Assembly (NCBI RefSeq): GCF_000586435.1
Contig: NZ_BAWH01000004.1
Location: forward strand, 1 to 64,000
Source: Psychrobacter sp. JCM 18901
Lineage (GTDB): Bacteria > Pseudomonadota > Gammaproteobacteria > Pseudomonadales > Moraxellaceae
DNA: 64,000 nt
Direction of reading: 5' to 3'
Shown here: one piece after another, positions 52,108-62,157 of the stretch
Layout of the letters: each line of letters starts with the position of its first letter
How positions within the stretch are numbered: position 1 is the stretch's first letter
Program-made: the position numbers and the translations under genes
The notes under the pieces: generated by a model
What the model saw: only the letters and a program-made list of their open reading frames with translations
What the model was told of the DNA's origin: nothing
The model's database searches: none

Positions 52108-52472
52108 TAGGTGGAGATATTTACTTAGCTATTTACATCTACTGATTTAAGTGTACAAGTGTTCTGGTACAGTCGCTATGATAGCGCAATTGAGTGCTGT
52201 CTGGCAGTTTTGGTTACAGTATATTACGTTGTAAAAATCCAAAAGACGCAAAGACTGGTATGAAGCACTGATATTTAGAGTAAGTAGCGGAGCTTTATGA
52301 TGCAATCATTGATAAAGGCTGCTAATAATTTCAATAGCTTATGTCGATAATAGGGCGTCTAGTCAACCTTGATATCTTTGATAACTCAATCGCTGCAGAG
52401 ATGGCATGACGCCTTGTCCGAAAAATGCTAAGCTATCTGCCATTATTATGTTCATATTAAACTGGGTTTGCC

Positions 52473-53156
52473 ATGACTGACAGCACGCATTTGCATACGC
52501 AGGAAGAACCGCCAAGTTCGCAAAATACCAAGAGTATTTTTAACTTGCCTAACAACCTTACGATTGCGCGTATCTTGATGATTCCGCTATTTGTCGCTAT
52601 TGCTTATTGGCCGCCAGCCATGGGTATTGGTATGCCTGCGATTTCAGACAATGTCATTGCGCGGGTTGGGATGAGCGAGTTTAGCGATAGTTTGTTGCGC
52701 CATTTGTTATTGACCGGCGTCTTTATTATTGCCGCGATTACCGATTGGCTCGATGGGTATTTTGCTCGTAAACTAAATGTTATGTCAGCCTTTGGTCGAT
52801 TTTTGGACCCTGTTGCTGATAAGTTAATGGTGGCTGTAGCGCTCATTGTCCTTGTACAGTGGCATCCCAATATCATTATGGCGATAGCGGCTATCGTCAT
52901 TATTTCGCGTGAAATCGCAGTATCAGCGTTACGTGAGTGGATGGCAGAGCTGGGTAAGAGTACTAGCGTCGCGGTATCTTATGTGGGCAAACTAAAAACC
53001 ACGTTCCAGATGGTAGCAATTACCGTACTACTGCTTAATTGGCAGTCGCTTGAAACCATCGGTTATGTATTAATGGTCGCCGCTGTGATACTTACCTTAT
53101 GGTCGATGATGATTTATCTAAAAGCTGCTTGGCCTTATTTAAAGCAAAGCGGATAA
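52473..53156 (+). CDS. pgsA: CDP-diacylglycerol--glycerol-3-phosphate 3-phosphatidyltransferase
   Basis: Makes phosphatidylglycerol phosphate in the inner membrane, the committed step to acidic phospholipids; essential. The CDP-alcohol phosphotransferase signature D-x2-DG-x2-AR-x8-G-x3-D-x3-D is seen as TDWLDGYFARK followed by FGRFLDPVADK (residues about 90-115). NLPNNLTIARILMIPLFV opens the domain, and several further hydrophobic segments follow, including the C-terminal YVLMVAAVILTLWSMMIYL. At 227 residues it is somewhat longer than the 182-residue E. coli protein, from a polar N-terminus and a loop near residues 50-65. Confidence 0.93.
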   Translation: MTDSTHLHTQEEPPSSQNTKSIFNLPNNLTIARILMIPLFVAIAYWPPAMGIGMPAISDNVIARVGMSEFSDSLLRHLLLTGVFIIAAITDWLDGYFARKLNVMSAFGRFLDPVADKLMVAVALIVLVQWHPNIIMAIAAIVIISREIAVSALREWMAELGKSTSVAVSYVGKLKTTFQMVAITVLLLNWQSLETIGYVLMVAAVILTLWSMMIYLKAAWPYLKQSG

Positions 53157-53197
53157 TTCCATAAAACGAAAATAGTTAGCTCAAAACTTAGACAATA

Positions 53198-53237
53198 AAA
53201 ACGCAGTCGCATTAGCCACTGGCGTTTTTGTTTTTAC
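53198..53237. terminator. Bidirectional terminator after pgsA
   Basis: The stem AAAACGC-AGT with ACT-GGCGTTTT, flanked by A and T runs, lies between convergent genes. Confidence 0.75.
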
Positions 53238-53256
53238 TGCTTATAAATCAGACAAC

Positions 53257-53751
53257 TTATAGTGTCACTGAGTTGTTTTCGCCTAAGTTGGTCGCTTTCT
53301 TACCGTCCATTACTGCAGCAGTGGTCATCTTAAACATATTGACTACTGAGCTACCGCTTAGCCAGTATTCTGCACCATGTGGGACGACTTTGATTAACTG
53401 TACATTTGGATCTTCTTTACCTTGCTCATAAAACGCATTGTAAATTGGCGACCATAGCTCATCTAACTTCTCTTGGTCTTCGACCAATTCTGCTTTACCG
53501 TTAATTGAGACATAATCTTTTGAATCTTGACTGACATAGGCCAAGTTTACTTGTGGGTCTTTTTCAATATCTTTGATGGTCTCAGTGGTTTTATCACCAA
53601 TAAACCAAATCTCTTTTGCGCCAATGCTCGTCTCGCTAGTAGTCATTGGGCAGGCATGTAAATGGCCTTCGTGAGTACGAGTGGTCATCATGGTAAATTT
53701 CACTTCTTTTACCAGTTCTTGTACTTTATCGATATGGTCTTGTCTACTCAT
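53257..53751 (-). CDS. PNPOx-fold general stress protein (GSP26-like)
   Basis: A 164-residue pyridoxamine 5'-phosphate oxidase-like split-barrel protein of the general-stress subgroup. Typical blocks are FTMMTTRTHEGHLHACPM, EIWFIGDKTTETIKDIEKDPQVNLAYVS, YVSINGKAELVED and WSPIYNAFYEQGKEDPNVQLIKV followed by AEYWLSGSS. Members bind flavins or related cofactors, and the catalytic role is unclear. Transcribed divergently from purL across a structured intergenic region. Confidence 0.88.
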   Translation of the reverse strand: MSRQDHIDKVQELVKEVKFTMMTTRTHEGHLHACPMTTSETSIGAKEIWFIGDKTTETIKDIEKDPQVNLAYVSQDSKDYVSINGKAELVEDQEKLDELWSPIYNAFYEQGKEDPNVQLIKVVPHGAEYWLSGSSVVNMFKMTTAAVMDGKKATNLGENNSVTL

Positions 53752-54025
53752 AATAAATTTCCTTTTTTATAGTATTTTAATTGGGCTTATATAGCGTTGT
53801 TTTAATTAGCCGAGTTGAACAGTTGATTATTTATAGTAATTTTTCTTTAGGCTAGATTGATTCAACAATCAAATAAATATAAAAGTTAAACGTCATCGTC
53901 GCCTTAACAACTGAGACTAGAATACCGAGTTGTCACCCTACATTTATATAGGTTCCCAGTAATGCGATGTGAGAGTTTGTAAGGAATATGAAGGTTAGGT
54001 AAAAATTGTGACAGCGTAGATTTGA

Positions 54026-54118
54026 GCGTTCTATTTTTCGATGGATAATTCAAAAACAAATTAAAAACCTACTTTTTTTGAATTATCGATTCGCAAATAG
54101 TAAGTCGGGATAGAACGC
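54026..54118. repeat. Nested inverted repeat upstream of purL
   Basis: An outer 8-bp pair GCGTTCTA (54026-54033) / TAGAACGC (54111-54118) encloses an inner perfect 13-bp pair GATAATTCAAAAA (54044-54056) / TTTTTGAATTATC (54075-54087). The 483-bp gap otherwise has no gene. It may be a small mobile-element relic, a structured leader or a protein-binding region. Confidence 0.55.
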
Positions 54119-54144
54119 AACTTATCGGCAATTTATCTTGGTTT

Positions 54145-54177
54145 AGACCTGCTTATTACAGGTCTTCTTGTTATAAT
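54145..54177 (+). promoter_or_regulatory. Probable purL promoter with palindromic operator
   Basis: A perfect inverted repeat AGACCTG-N7-CAGGTCT (54145-54165) lies immediately upstream of TATAAT (54172-54177), where a -35 and repressor site would be. No E. coli-type PUR box is seen. Distance to the purL ATG is about 58 nt. Confidence 0.45.
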
Positions 54178-54234
54178 ACCCAGACCATTTACTTAGCATG
54201 GCAGAGATGCCTTGATCTTACGGATTATGCCTTT

Positions 54235-57200
54235 ATGATGACCATCGCCGGACAACCGTTTCTTACCGATTTTCAGACGCAGCAACTCATCAGTCAGTTT
54301 CAGCAAAAAACCGAGCTAAATGTCAGTCAAATAAGTACACAGCAAGTGTATGTGCTATCACGAGAGCTATCTGGTGATGAACATAAAAAAGCGCTAGATT
54401 TACTAGCGGTTGACCAGTCAGCAACGCTAAATGCGCCGCAAGACAACCAACTACAAGTCATCGTTGGGCCACGTTTTGGTACGATATCGCCATGGGCAAG
54501 TAAAGCGACAGATATCTTTAATAACTGTGAAATCGAGATTAATCGTGTTGAGCGTGTTGTCGTTTATACGTTAACCCTTGATGAAAAAAACAGACGGTGA
54601 CGCAGGCGAAAAACTACCAGTAGACGCTGAGCAGTTATTGTTTGACCGTATGACTCAGAGCTTGGTTTATGACTTGAGCGATGTCAGCAAATTGTTTGAT
54701 GATCAATCGCCAGCATCACTAAATCATATCGATGTGATCGGACAAGGTCAGTCAGCACTAGAATCGGCCAATACCGAGTTCGGCTTTGCGTTATCCAGTG
54801 AAGATATCGACTATCTAATGAATGCGTACGTCAATGAGTTGAAACGCAACCCAACTGACGTTGAGCTGATGATGTTTGCACAGGCCAACTCAGAGCATTG
54901 CCGTCATAAGATCTTTAATGCCCAGTGGACAGTTGATGGTGACGTACAACCAAAGTCACTGTTCCAAATGATTAAAAACACGTACCAGTCGAACCCGCAA
55001 GGCATCTTGTCAGCGTACAAAGACAACGCTGCGGTGATGGCTGGGTCTGATGGTATGCGTTTTTATCCTATTCCGATTGACGCAATGGATGCCAATTCAA
55101 TCCATCCTTACGACTTTCATCAAGAAAACATCGATATCTTAATGAAAGTTGAGACGCACAATCACCCAACAGCGATTGCCCCTTACTCTGGTGCGGCAAC
55201 AGGTGCTGGCGGTGAGATTCGTGACGAAGGCGCGACTGGTCGTGGCGGCAAGCCAAAAGCGGGCCTAACAGGGTTCCACGTATCACATCTGCATATCCCA
55301 GAGCTTAGCGAAAAGTGGGAGCAGTCAGGTCAATTGAGCACTCAGGCTTATGGCACGCCAGATCGTATGGCAACCAGCCTTGAGATCATGACCGAAGCGC
55401 CATTAGGCAGTGCCAACTTCTCAAACGAGTTTGGTCGTCCAAATCTATGCGGTTACTTCCGTAGTTTTCAGCTAGACACTTCTGCCGCAAAAGACGGTAG
55501 CGAGATGCGGGGCTATCATAAGCCAATCATGCTGGCAGGTGGTTACGGCAATATCAAACGCAACCTGATTGAAAAGAATGCAATCAAAAAAAGGCGATTT
55601 GCTAATCGTCCTTGGTGGCCCTGCGATGCAAATCGGTCTGGGCGGCGGTGCCGCATCGTCAGTCGATAGTGGTGACCTTGATGAAGGTTTAGACTTTGCC
55701 TCAGTTCAGCGCGATAACGCTGAAATGGAGCGTCGTTGCCAAGAAGTCCTTGATCGCTGCTGGGCCTTAGCTGGTAATGAAGAGTCGGGCGATGATGTCG
55801 ATGTAAGCAATAACAGTAAAGACGGCAACCCAATCGTTTCACTACATGATGTCGGGGCAGGTGGTCTGTCTAATGCAATGCCAGAGCTGGTCAATGACCA
55901 TGAAATGGGCGCGCATCTGAACTTGCGTAAGATTCCATCATTAGAAGCTGGCATGTCGCCAATGGCCATCTGGTCAAACGAAGCGCAAGAGCGTTATGTC
56001 CTCGCGATTCGTCCAGAGAGCAAAGATCAGTTCGATGCCATCTGTGCTCGTGAGCGCTGCCCATATGCCATCTTGGGCGAGGCGACTGATATTCGTCAGC
56101 TAATCGTTGATGATGAGCTATTGGACGAGCAACCAGTCGATATGCCAATGCAAGTACTGCTCGGTGGTACACCAAAAATGCAGCGTAGCTTTGAGCGTAC
56201 TGAGGGCACGTTACCAGCATTAGAGCTTAGTGATGTGAATCTAGCTGAATCAATCACCGATGTATTGCGTCACCCAACGGTCGCTAGCAAATCATTCTTG
56301 ATCAGCATTGGTGACCGTTCTATCACGGGTATGGTCGTGCGTGATCAGTATGTGGGTCGCTATCAAGTGCCTGTATCGGATTGTGCGGTGACGGCATCAG
56401 GCTTAGTGGCACTAGGTGGTCAGCCAATGACTGGCGAAGCCATGAGTGTCGGTGAGCGTACGCCTGTTGCACTTATCAGTCCAAAAGCTTCTGCACGTCT
56501 AGCAGTCGGTGAAGCGATTACTAACATCGCTGGTGCGCGTATTGCTCAGTTGTCTGATATCACCATGTCAGCGAACTGGATGGCAGCATGTGGTGATGAT
56601 GCAGAAGATGCAGCATTGTTTGACGCGGTCTATACAGTCGGCGAAGAGCTGTGCCCAGCATTGGGTATCGCGATTCCAGTCGGTAAAGATTCGCTATCGA
56701 TGCGTGCCAACTGGACTGATAACGACAATGGCGAAAGCAAAGACAAATCAGTCGTGTCACCTATGAGCTTGGTGATTACGGCCTTTGCTCCTGTCGTTGA
56801 CGTCTCAAAAACGCTAACCCCTGAGCTAATCAATGGCGACAGCGCGTTCTACCGCATTGACTTGTCTAAAGGTAAATTGCGTTTAGGTGGTTCAATCCTT
56901 GCGCAGACGCTTAGCCAATTAGGTAACGACTGCCCAGATTTGGCGCAGCCAAGCGACTTGATCGACTTCTTTAACTTTATCCAAGCGGGTAATGAGCAAG
57001 GCGTCATCAGCGCTTATCACGATATCGGTGATGGCGGTCTATTAGCGACCATCGCAGAGATGCAGTTCACCGGCCGTCAGGGTATCAAGCTGTCATTAAA
57101 TGATGACAACTTACTCGGTCAGCTATTCAGTGAAGAGCTGGGTGCGGTCATCCAAGTATTACCAGAAAACGTCGCTGCTTTAATGCAATTGGCAGAGCAA

Positions 57201-58263
57201 AACAACGTCAGCGATATGCTAAGCCTCGTCGGTCAAAGCTCTGAAGAAGACAGCTTACTAATCCAAACGCCAACGCTCATGGGTGATGACACCTTACGCT
57301 TTAGCCGTGCTGAATTACAGCAAGCGTGGACGCAGGTCAGCTATCAAATCGCGCGTCGCCGTGATAATCCAGCCTGCGTACAGCAAGAGTATGACTTGAT
57401 TGCCGATACTAATCATAAAGGCCTTATCGCAGCGCCAAACTTTGATCTGAATCAAAAAGGTCGAAGAACCCTATTTAGCCAGTCGCGAGAATAAACCAAG
57501 AGTTGCAATCCTCCGTGAGCAAGGCGTCAATGGTCAGACAGAGATGGCAGCAGGCTTTACTCAAGCTGGCTTTGAAGCGGTCGATGTACACATGAGTGAT
57601 CTACTCAGTGGCCGTATCAACCTACGTGACTTCGACGGACTGGTCGCTTGTGGTGGCTTTAGTTATGGTGATGTACTGGGCGCTGGCTCTGGCTGGGCAA
57701 ACTCTATCTTGTTCCATGACGAGCTACGCATGCAGTTTGTGCGCTTCTTTGCCCGTCCTAATACCTTTAGCTTGGGTGTCTGTAACGGTTGTCAGATGAT
57801 GGCACAGCTCAAAGACCTTATCCCAGGTGCAGAAAACTTCCCACGTTTCGTCGCAAACAAATCAGCTCGTTTTGAAGCGCGTACCGTCAATGTAAAAGTT
57901 GAGCGTACCAAGTCGATCCTGTTCAAAGGTATGCAAGACAGTATCTTGCCAATCGCTGTGGCGCATGGTGAAGGTTACGCCACGCTAGACAACACAGAAA
58001 TCGACGGTATGGCAAAACACGGTCAGCTTGCGATGCGTTATGTCGACAGCCAAGGTCATCCAACCGAGACTTATCCGCTCAATCCAAACGGTTCGCTCGG
58101 CGGTGTCACGGGTCTGTGTAGCACTGATGGTCGCGTTACTATCATGATGCCGCATCCTGAGCGTAACCTAAAAGCGTATAACCATAGCTGGAAACCAGAA
58201 GAGTGGGACGAAGACGGCGCGTGGATGCGTATGTTCCGTAACGCCCGTGCTTGGTTTAGATAG
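54235..58263 (+). CDS. purL: Phosphoribosylformylglycinamidine synthase, three frame breaks
   Basis: The large single-chain FGAM synthase of purine synthesis, converting FGAR, ATP and glutamine to FGAM; about 1,340 residues when joined. It shows [13 protein letters not shown], the first catalytic domain with [54 protein letters not shown], and the C-terminal glutaminase domain [10 protein letters not shown]-like, with the nucleophile cysteine in [10 protein letters not shown] and HPERNLKAY. Breaks are at A7 runs 54584-54590 and 55586-55592 (A6 needed) and an A5 run at 57454-57458 (A4 needed); each correction gives seamless homologous text. Essential for purine prototrophy, so errors in the sequence are likely. 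Confidence 0.95.
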
Positions 58264-58302
58264 GCTAAGCTAAGTTAGCTTAAAGTATTATTTTAGATGT
58301 AA

Positions 58303-58331
58303 AAAAAGGTGAGCGCAAAGCTTACCTTTTT
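58303..58331. terminator. Bidirectional terminator after purL
   Basis: The stem AAAAAGGT-AGC with GCT-ACCTTTTT lies between convergent purL and the MltR-like gene. Confidence 0.8.
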
Positions 58332-58348
58332 CGTGTTTGGGGTTTTAA

Positions 58349-58909
58349 CTACTTAGCATTGTTTCTAGGAAGTATAGAGTTCGATGTAGGTGTAATTGGT
58401 CTGTTATTAGATAACTTCTCACTACGATCTAAAATAGTAAGACATAAACTGAAAACTAGAATCTGAAACTTGTCTCTCGGTTTAGAGAAATGGTGCACTA
58501 ATGAAGGATGATCTGTTTCGGCTTCCTTGACCAAGTTAAATTCAGAACAACGAGACTTAATGGAATGAGATTCAAATGTAAGTTCACCCTCGGTATGCGC
58601 GAACTCATTACGAATTTTTCGGATTAAGTTTAAATCACGATATTCTTCTTCACCGATTTGTCCTAGGGCATAGCAAGTATCTACTCTAGAAGAAAATGTA
58701 GAAAAACTACCTGTTCCAGAAAATAATTTTTTTTCTATCTCTTTCGGTAAATTTATACACAGTCTTTTTATAAGATTGCCCAGTCTATTCTCTAAGTTTG
58801 ACGAGAGTATAAGTGCACAACCTCTATCAGATTCTGTATTTGCTGAAGCAATCATTTGTTCAAGTGCTAAGTATTCTTGACTTTTCATTACATAGTCCTG
58901 ACTTTTCAA
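58349..58909 (-). CDS. MltR-like (mannitol operon repressor domain) protein
   Basis: A 186-residue helical protein matching the MltR family: ESDRGCALILSSNLENRLGNLI near residue 28, GSFSTFSSRVDTCYALGQIGEEEYRDLNLIRKIRNEFAHT, then a polar tail. MltR acts with mannitol operons in enterobacteria, but no mtl gene is nearby, and most homologues elsewhere are uncharacterised; a toxin-antitoxin-like or HEPN-type role for the RxxxxH-like EFAHT helix is only speculation. The start could be the internal methionine at residue 8. The next gene upstream on the same strand is the small coiled-coil protein at 58960. Confidence 0.75.
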   Translation of the reverse strand: MKSQDYVMKSQEYLALEQMIASANTESDRGCALILSSNLENRLGNLIKRLCINLPKEIEKKLFSGTGSFSTFSSRVDTCYALGQIGEEEYRDLNLIRKIRNEFAHTEGELTFESHSIKSRCSEFNLVKEAETDHPSLVHHFSKPRDKFQILVFSLCLTILDRSEKLSNNRPITPTSNSILPRNNAK

Positions 58910-58959
58910 AAGTTAAAGGGTTATCTTTCAATTAATGTTTCAAATATATTTTCATCTAA

Positions 58960-59148
58960 CTACTCATTCTCTGAACGCTGATTAGTTTTCTTCCGAGCCT
59001 CAGCAATCAACTCATGAATCTTAGCACTTTCCTTTAGCACACAAGCATCATAGTTAGAGAGTGACTCAGACTCTTGTTGTTTTTCCTGATCTTGCTTGGC
59101 TTTTTCTGCTAAATAATTTTCAAGTTTATCAGCTTCAGAATCGCCCAT
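58960..59148 (-). CDS. Small charged protein, paralogue of the gene at 61937
   Basis: A 62-residue protein of unknown function. An acidic/basic coiled-coil-like N-terminal half (LENYLAEKAKQDQEKQQESE) is followed by a conserved block YDACVLKESAKIHELIAEA with one cysteine. The block is identical in the 63-residue protein at 61937, and the DNA is nearly identical there, so the two are recent or constrained duplicates. No signal peptide or membrane segment. It lies directly downstream of the tdh terminator, and has a GAGG-type ribosome site (ACGAGGGATAA on the minus strand). Confidence 0.75.
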   Translation of the reverse strand: MGDSEADKLENYLAEKAKQDQEKQQESESLSNYDACVLKESAKIHELIAEARKKTNQRSENE

Positions 59149-59182
59149 AGTTTATCCCTCGTATGATTTTTACCCTATAAAA

Positions 59183-59208
59183 AAAACGGCACTGAAATCA
59201 GTGCCGTT
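59183..59208 (-). terminator. Rho-independent terminator of the kbl-tdh operon
   Basis: A perfect 11-bp stem AACGGCACTGA/TCAGTGCCGTT with a 2-nt extended loop is followed by T8 on the minus strand, about 60 nt after the tdh stop. Confidence 0.92.
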
Positions 59209-59267
59209 CTATCAGTCGTGACAATTTAAAAGCTAACCACGACTACCCAAATGCTGAATCGCTAAAA

Positions 59268-60293
59268 TCAATCCCAGCTTAAAATTACCTTACCGCATTG
59301 CCCACTTTCCATGATATCAAAGCCTTCTTGAAAGTCATCGATGTGCATGCGATGGGTAATGATTGGCGACAGATCAATACCGCTAATCAGCATTTGCTCC
59401 ATCTGATACCACGTCTCCCACATCTCGCGGCCATAGATACCTTTTAGGGTTAACGCCTTGAAGATAATCTTGCTCCAGTCCACCGTGGTGGTGTTGGGCA
59501 AAATGCCCAAGAGCGCAATTTTAGAGCCGTTATACATATTGCTAATCATCGAATCAAAGGCCTGAGGCGAGCCTGACATCTCAAGCCCAATATCAAAGCC
59601 GTGCATTTTTAACGTATCAATAGCGCCTTCGATGGTTTCACCCTTGGCTGGATTGATGGTCATCGTTGCGCCCATTTTTTTGGCAAGCTCTAGGCGATAA
59701 TCACTAATATCACTGACCACAATGTTACGTGCCCCTGCGAAGCGACAAATCGCCGTTGCCATTGAACCAATCAGTCCTGCACCCGTGATTAGCACATCTT
59801 CACCAAGTACTGGAAATGATAGGGCAGTATGCGTGGCGTTGCCAAAGGGGTCCATAATGGCGGCCATCTCATCGCTGATACGCTCATCGAGTTTGATGAC
59901 ATTATCGGCAGGTATCACCAAATATTCGGCAAACGCGCCATCGCGGTCAACGCCCACGCCGATGGTGTTTTCGCACACATGAAGCTTACCACGGCGGCAG
60001 TTACGGCAATGCCCGCAAGCGATATGGCCTTCGCCTGTGACTCGGTCACCTACTTCAAGATGCTTGACGCCATCGCCCATTTCACTAATGACACCGACGT
60101 ATTCATGTCCGATAATCATCGGCGTGTTTATGGTTTTTTGTGACCACTCATCCCACTTATAAATGTGCAAGTCTGTGCCACAAATGGCGGTTTTTTTAAT
60201 TTTAATTTTAACGTCATTGATGCCAACCGTTGGTTCTGGCATATCTTGCATCCAGATGCCTTTTTCGGCATGAGCTTTAACCAGTGCTTTCAT
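59268..60293 (-). CDS. tdh: L-threonine 3-dehydrogenase
   Basis: Zinc-dependent medium-chain dehydrogenase oxidising L-threonine to 2-amino-3-ketobutyrate with NAD+. The 341 residues match E. coli Tdh. Catalytic zinc ligands are in ICGTDLHIY (Cys) and GHEYVG (His, Glu); structural zinc cysteines in [15 protein letters not shown]; the NAD fold is [14 protein letters not shown]. The coding A7 run near the start is intact. The partner gene kbl lies 58 nt upstream on the same strand, so the two form an operon for threonine catabolism to glycine and acetyl-CoA. Confidence 0.97.
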   Translation of the reverse strand: MKALVKAHAEKGIWMQDMPEPTVGINDVKIKIKKTAICGTDLHIYKWDEWSQKTINTPMIIGHEYVGVISEMGDGVKHLEVGDRVTGEGHIACGHCRNCRRGKLHVCENTIGVGVDRDGAFAEYLVIPADNVIKLDERISDEMAAIMDPFGNATHTALSFPVLGEDVLITGAGLIGSMATAICRFAGARNIVVSDISDYRLELAKKMGATMTINPAKGETIEGAIDTLKMHGFDIGLEMSGSPQAFDSMISNMYNGSKIALLGILPNTTTVDWSKIIFKALTLKGIYGREMWETWYQMEQMLISGIDLSPIITHRMHIDDFQEGFDIMESGQCGKVILSWD

Positions 60294-60351
60294 ACTTTTC
60301 TCTTGTTTAACTGTATTTAATTATTGAATCTAGATAAATATCGAACGACGC

Positions 60352-61542
60352 TTAATCAATCACTTTCATTTGCTTGGCGACTTTGATAAAGGCGGCGATA
60401 CACTGGTCGAGCTGCTCGCGAGTATGAGCAGCAGAGAGCTGCACACGAATGCGAGCTTCATTTTTGGGTACGACAGGATAGAAGAAGCCAATCACATAAA
60501 TGCCTTCTTCAAGCAGTGCGTCTGCCATTTGTTGCGAGATATTGGCATCATAGAGCATCACCGCACAAATAGCTGATTCAGTAGGCTTGATATCGAAGCC
60601 TGCATCTTGCATTTGCTTCACAAAATAGGCGGTATTTTCATGCAATTGGTCTTGTAGGGTATTGTCTTGCGATAGCATCTCAAACGCTTTTACCCCAGCG
60701 GCAGCCACCATAGGCGGAATAGAATTTGAAAATAGATACGGGCGTGAGCGTTGACGTAGCATCTCAATCATTTCTTTTTTACCCGTGGTAAAGCCGCCAA
60801 TAGCACCGCCAAATGCCTTGCCTAAAGTGCCAGTGATTAGCTCAATGTCACCACGTAGATCAAACAATTCAGTCACGCCGCCACCAGTGCGACCGACTAC
60901 GCCTGCTGAATGCGATTCGTCAATCATGACCATGGCATCATATTTTTGTGCCAACGCATGAATCTCATCCATTGGCGCTACGTTACCATCCATTGAAAAC
61001 ACACCATCGGTCACAATCAAACGAAAACGCTGTGCTTGCGCCGCTTGTAATTGCGTCTCTAAATCTTGCATATCCGCATTGGCGTAGCGATAACGCGCGG
61101 CTTTACACAGGCGCACACCATCGATGATTGAGGCATGATTTAACGAATCAGAAATAATGGCATCTTCGCTGGTTAGCAGTGGTTCAAAGGCACCGCCATT
61201 GGCATCGAAACAGGCGGCATAAAGAATTGTATCTTCGGTATTAAAGAACTTAGAAATTGCCGCTTCTAATTGCTTATGCAAATCTTGCGTACCACAAATA
61301 AACCGCACCGATGACATGCCATAACCTGAGTCTTCGATGGCTTTGATAGCTGCCTTTTTAATCTCAGGGTGGTCAGACAATCCAAGGTAATTATTGGCAC
61401 AGAAGTTAAGCATCTCACGGCCATCGGCGATCTTGATGAGCGCATCTTGCGGAGAGGTAATAACGCGCTCGTTTTTATACAGTCCTGCCGCGCGTATATC
61501 GCTGATTTCTTGTTGTAGGTGTTTTTGAAAGGCTTGATACAT
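60352..61542 (-). CDS. kbl: 2-amino-3-ketobutyrate coenzyme A ligase (glycine C-acetyltransferase)
   Basis: PLP enzyme of the alpha-oxoamine synthase family that cleaves 2-amino-3-ketobutyrate with CoA to glycine and acetyl-CoA. Diagnostic blocks are INFCANNYLGL-like MLNFCANNYLGLSDHP, SVRFICGTQDLHKQLE, DSLNHASIIDGVRLC, MVMIDESHSAGVVG and the PLP lysine in TGTLGKAFGGA. The start is set at the ATG at 61542 (MYQAFQKHLQ), which has AAGGAA upstream and gives 396 residues, the family length; an in-frame upstream extension to 61605 is not conserved. First gene of the kbl-tdh operon. Confidence 0.97.
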   Translation of the reverse strand: MYQAFQKHLQQEISDIRAAGLYKNERVITSPQDALIKIADGREMLNFCANNYLGLSDHPEIKKAAIKAIEDSGYGMSSVRFICGTQDLHKQLEAAISKFFNTEDTILYAACFDANGGAFEPLLTSEDAIISDSLNHASIIDGVRLCKAARYRYANADMQDLETQLQAAQAQRFRLIVTDGVFSMDGNVAPMDEIHALAQKYDAMVMIDESHSAGVVGRTGGGVTELFDLRGDIELITGTLGKAFGGAIGGFTTGKKEMIEMLRQRSRPYLFSNSIPPMVAAAGVKAFEMLSQDNTLQDQLHENTAYFVKQMQDAGFDIKPTESAICAVMLYDANISQQMADALLEEGIYVIGFFYPVVPKNEARIRVQLSAAHTREQLDQCIAAFIKVAKQMKVID

Positions 61543-61936
61543 AAATATTCCTTTTTTTAGTATTATTGGTGTTCGTTTGATAATAGAGATATTGAGACTG
61601 GTCATAGAACTAGGCTATCAAAGCCAAGCTATCAAAGCCGTGCAGCATCCTAGCCATCATTAAAACCAATGATAAAATCAATAATGCGGGAAGCCAACGA
61701 GATGGTGCGAGCAGTGATACTATCTATAACCCTGTGATCGGTGATTTTATCATTAGCCTATCGCAATAAATAGCCTAAATAGTTGGTAGATAGGCCTTCT
61801 TTTATAAAGTGATATAGTGCTGTTTAGTTGTGGTATTGGTTTCATAGCGGCTTAGCTATGTCTCAAAACATAAGACATCAACTTGCGCATCTTTATCATC
61901 TTGAGTGGTAAGCATTGATAAGTACTGTCTATCCAG
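61543..61936. other. Region upstream of kbl
   Basis: It presumably contains the kbl promoter. A short imperfect direct repeat (GCTATCAAAGCC twice near 61613-61640) is seen; no ORF or RNA gene is convincing. Confidence 0.4.
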
Positions 61937-62128
61937 TTATTCATCTTTGGGACGCTTCTGAGCCTCAGCGATCAACTCGTGAATCTTGGCACTTTCCTTT
62001 AGCACACAAGCATCATAGGCAGAAAGCGGCTCAGGTTCTTGCTCCTCTTTCTTTTTCTGCTCCTGTCTGGCTTTTTCTTCTAGATATTCTTGTAGTTCGT
62101 TTTGCTCATCTTTTTGAGAATTATTCAT
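61937..62128 (-). CDS. Small charged protein, paralogue of the gene at 58960
   Basis: A 63-residue protein with a Glu/Lys/Gln-rich coiled-coil-like first half (LQEYLEEKARQEQKKKEEQE) and the conserved block YDACVLKESAKIHELIAEA. It is identical over this block to the 58960 product. Unknown function; cytoplasmic as far as visible. It lies 29 nt downstream of the amidase gene on the same strand and may be cotranscribed with it. Confidence 0.75.
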   Translation of the reverse strand: MNNSQKDEQNELQEYLEEKARQEQKKKEEQEPEPLSAYDACVLKESAKIHELIAEAQKRPKDE

Positions 62129-62157
62129 GGTTTATGTCTCCTGATAGTCTGTATTCT

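Noticed and set aside
58349-59148. MltR-like gene plus small protein as a toxin-antitoxin pair
   Set aside because: The paralogous small protein also occurs without an MltR-like neighbour at 61937, and the two genes are not clearly overlapping or coupled.
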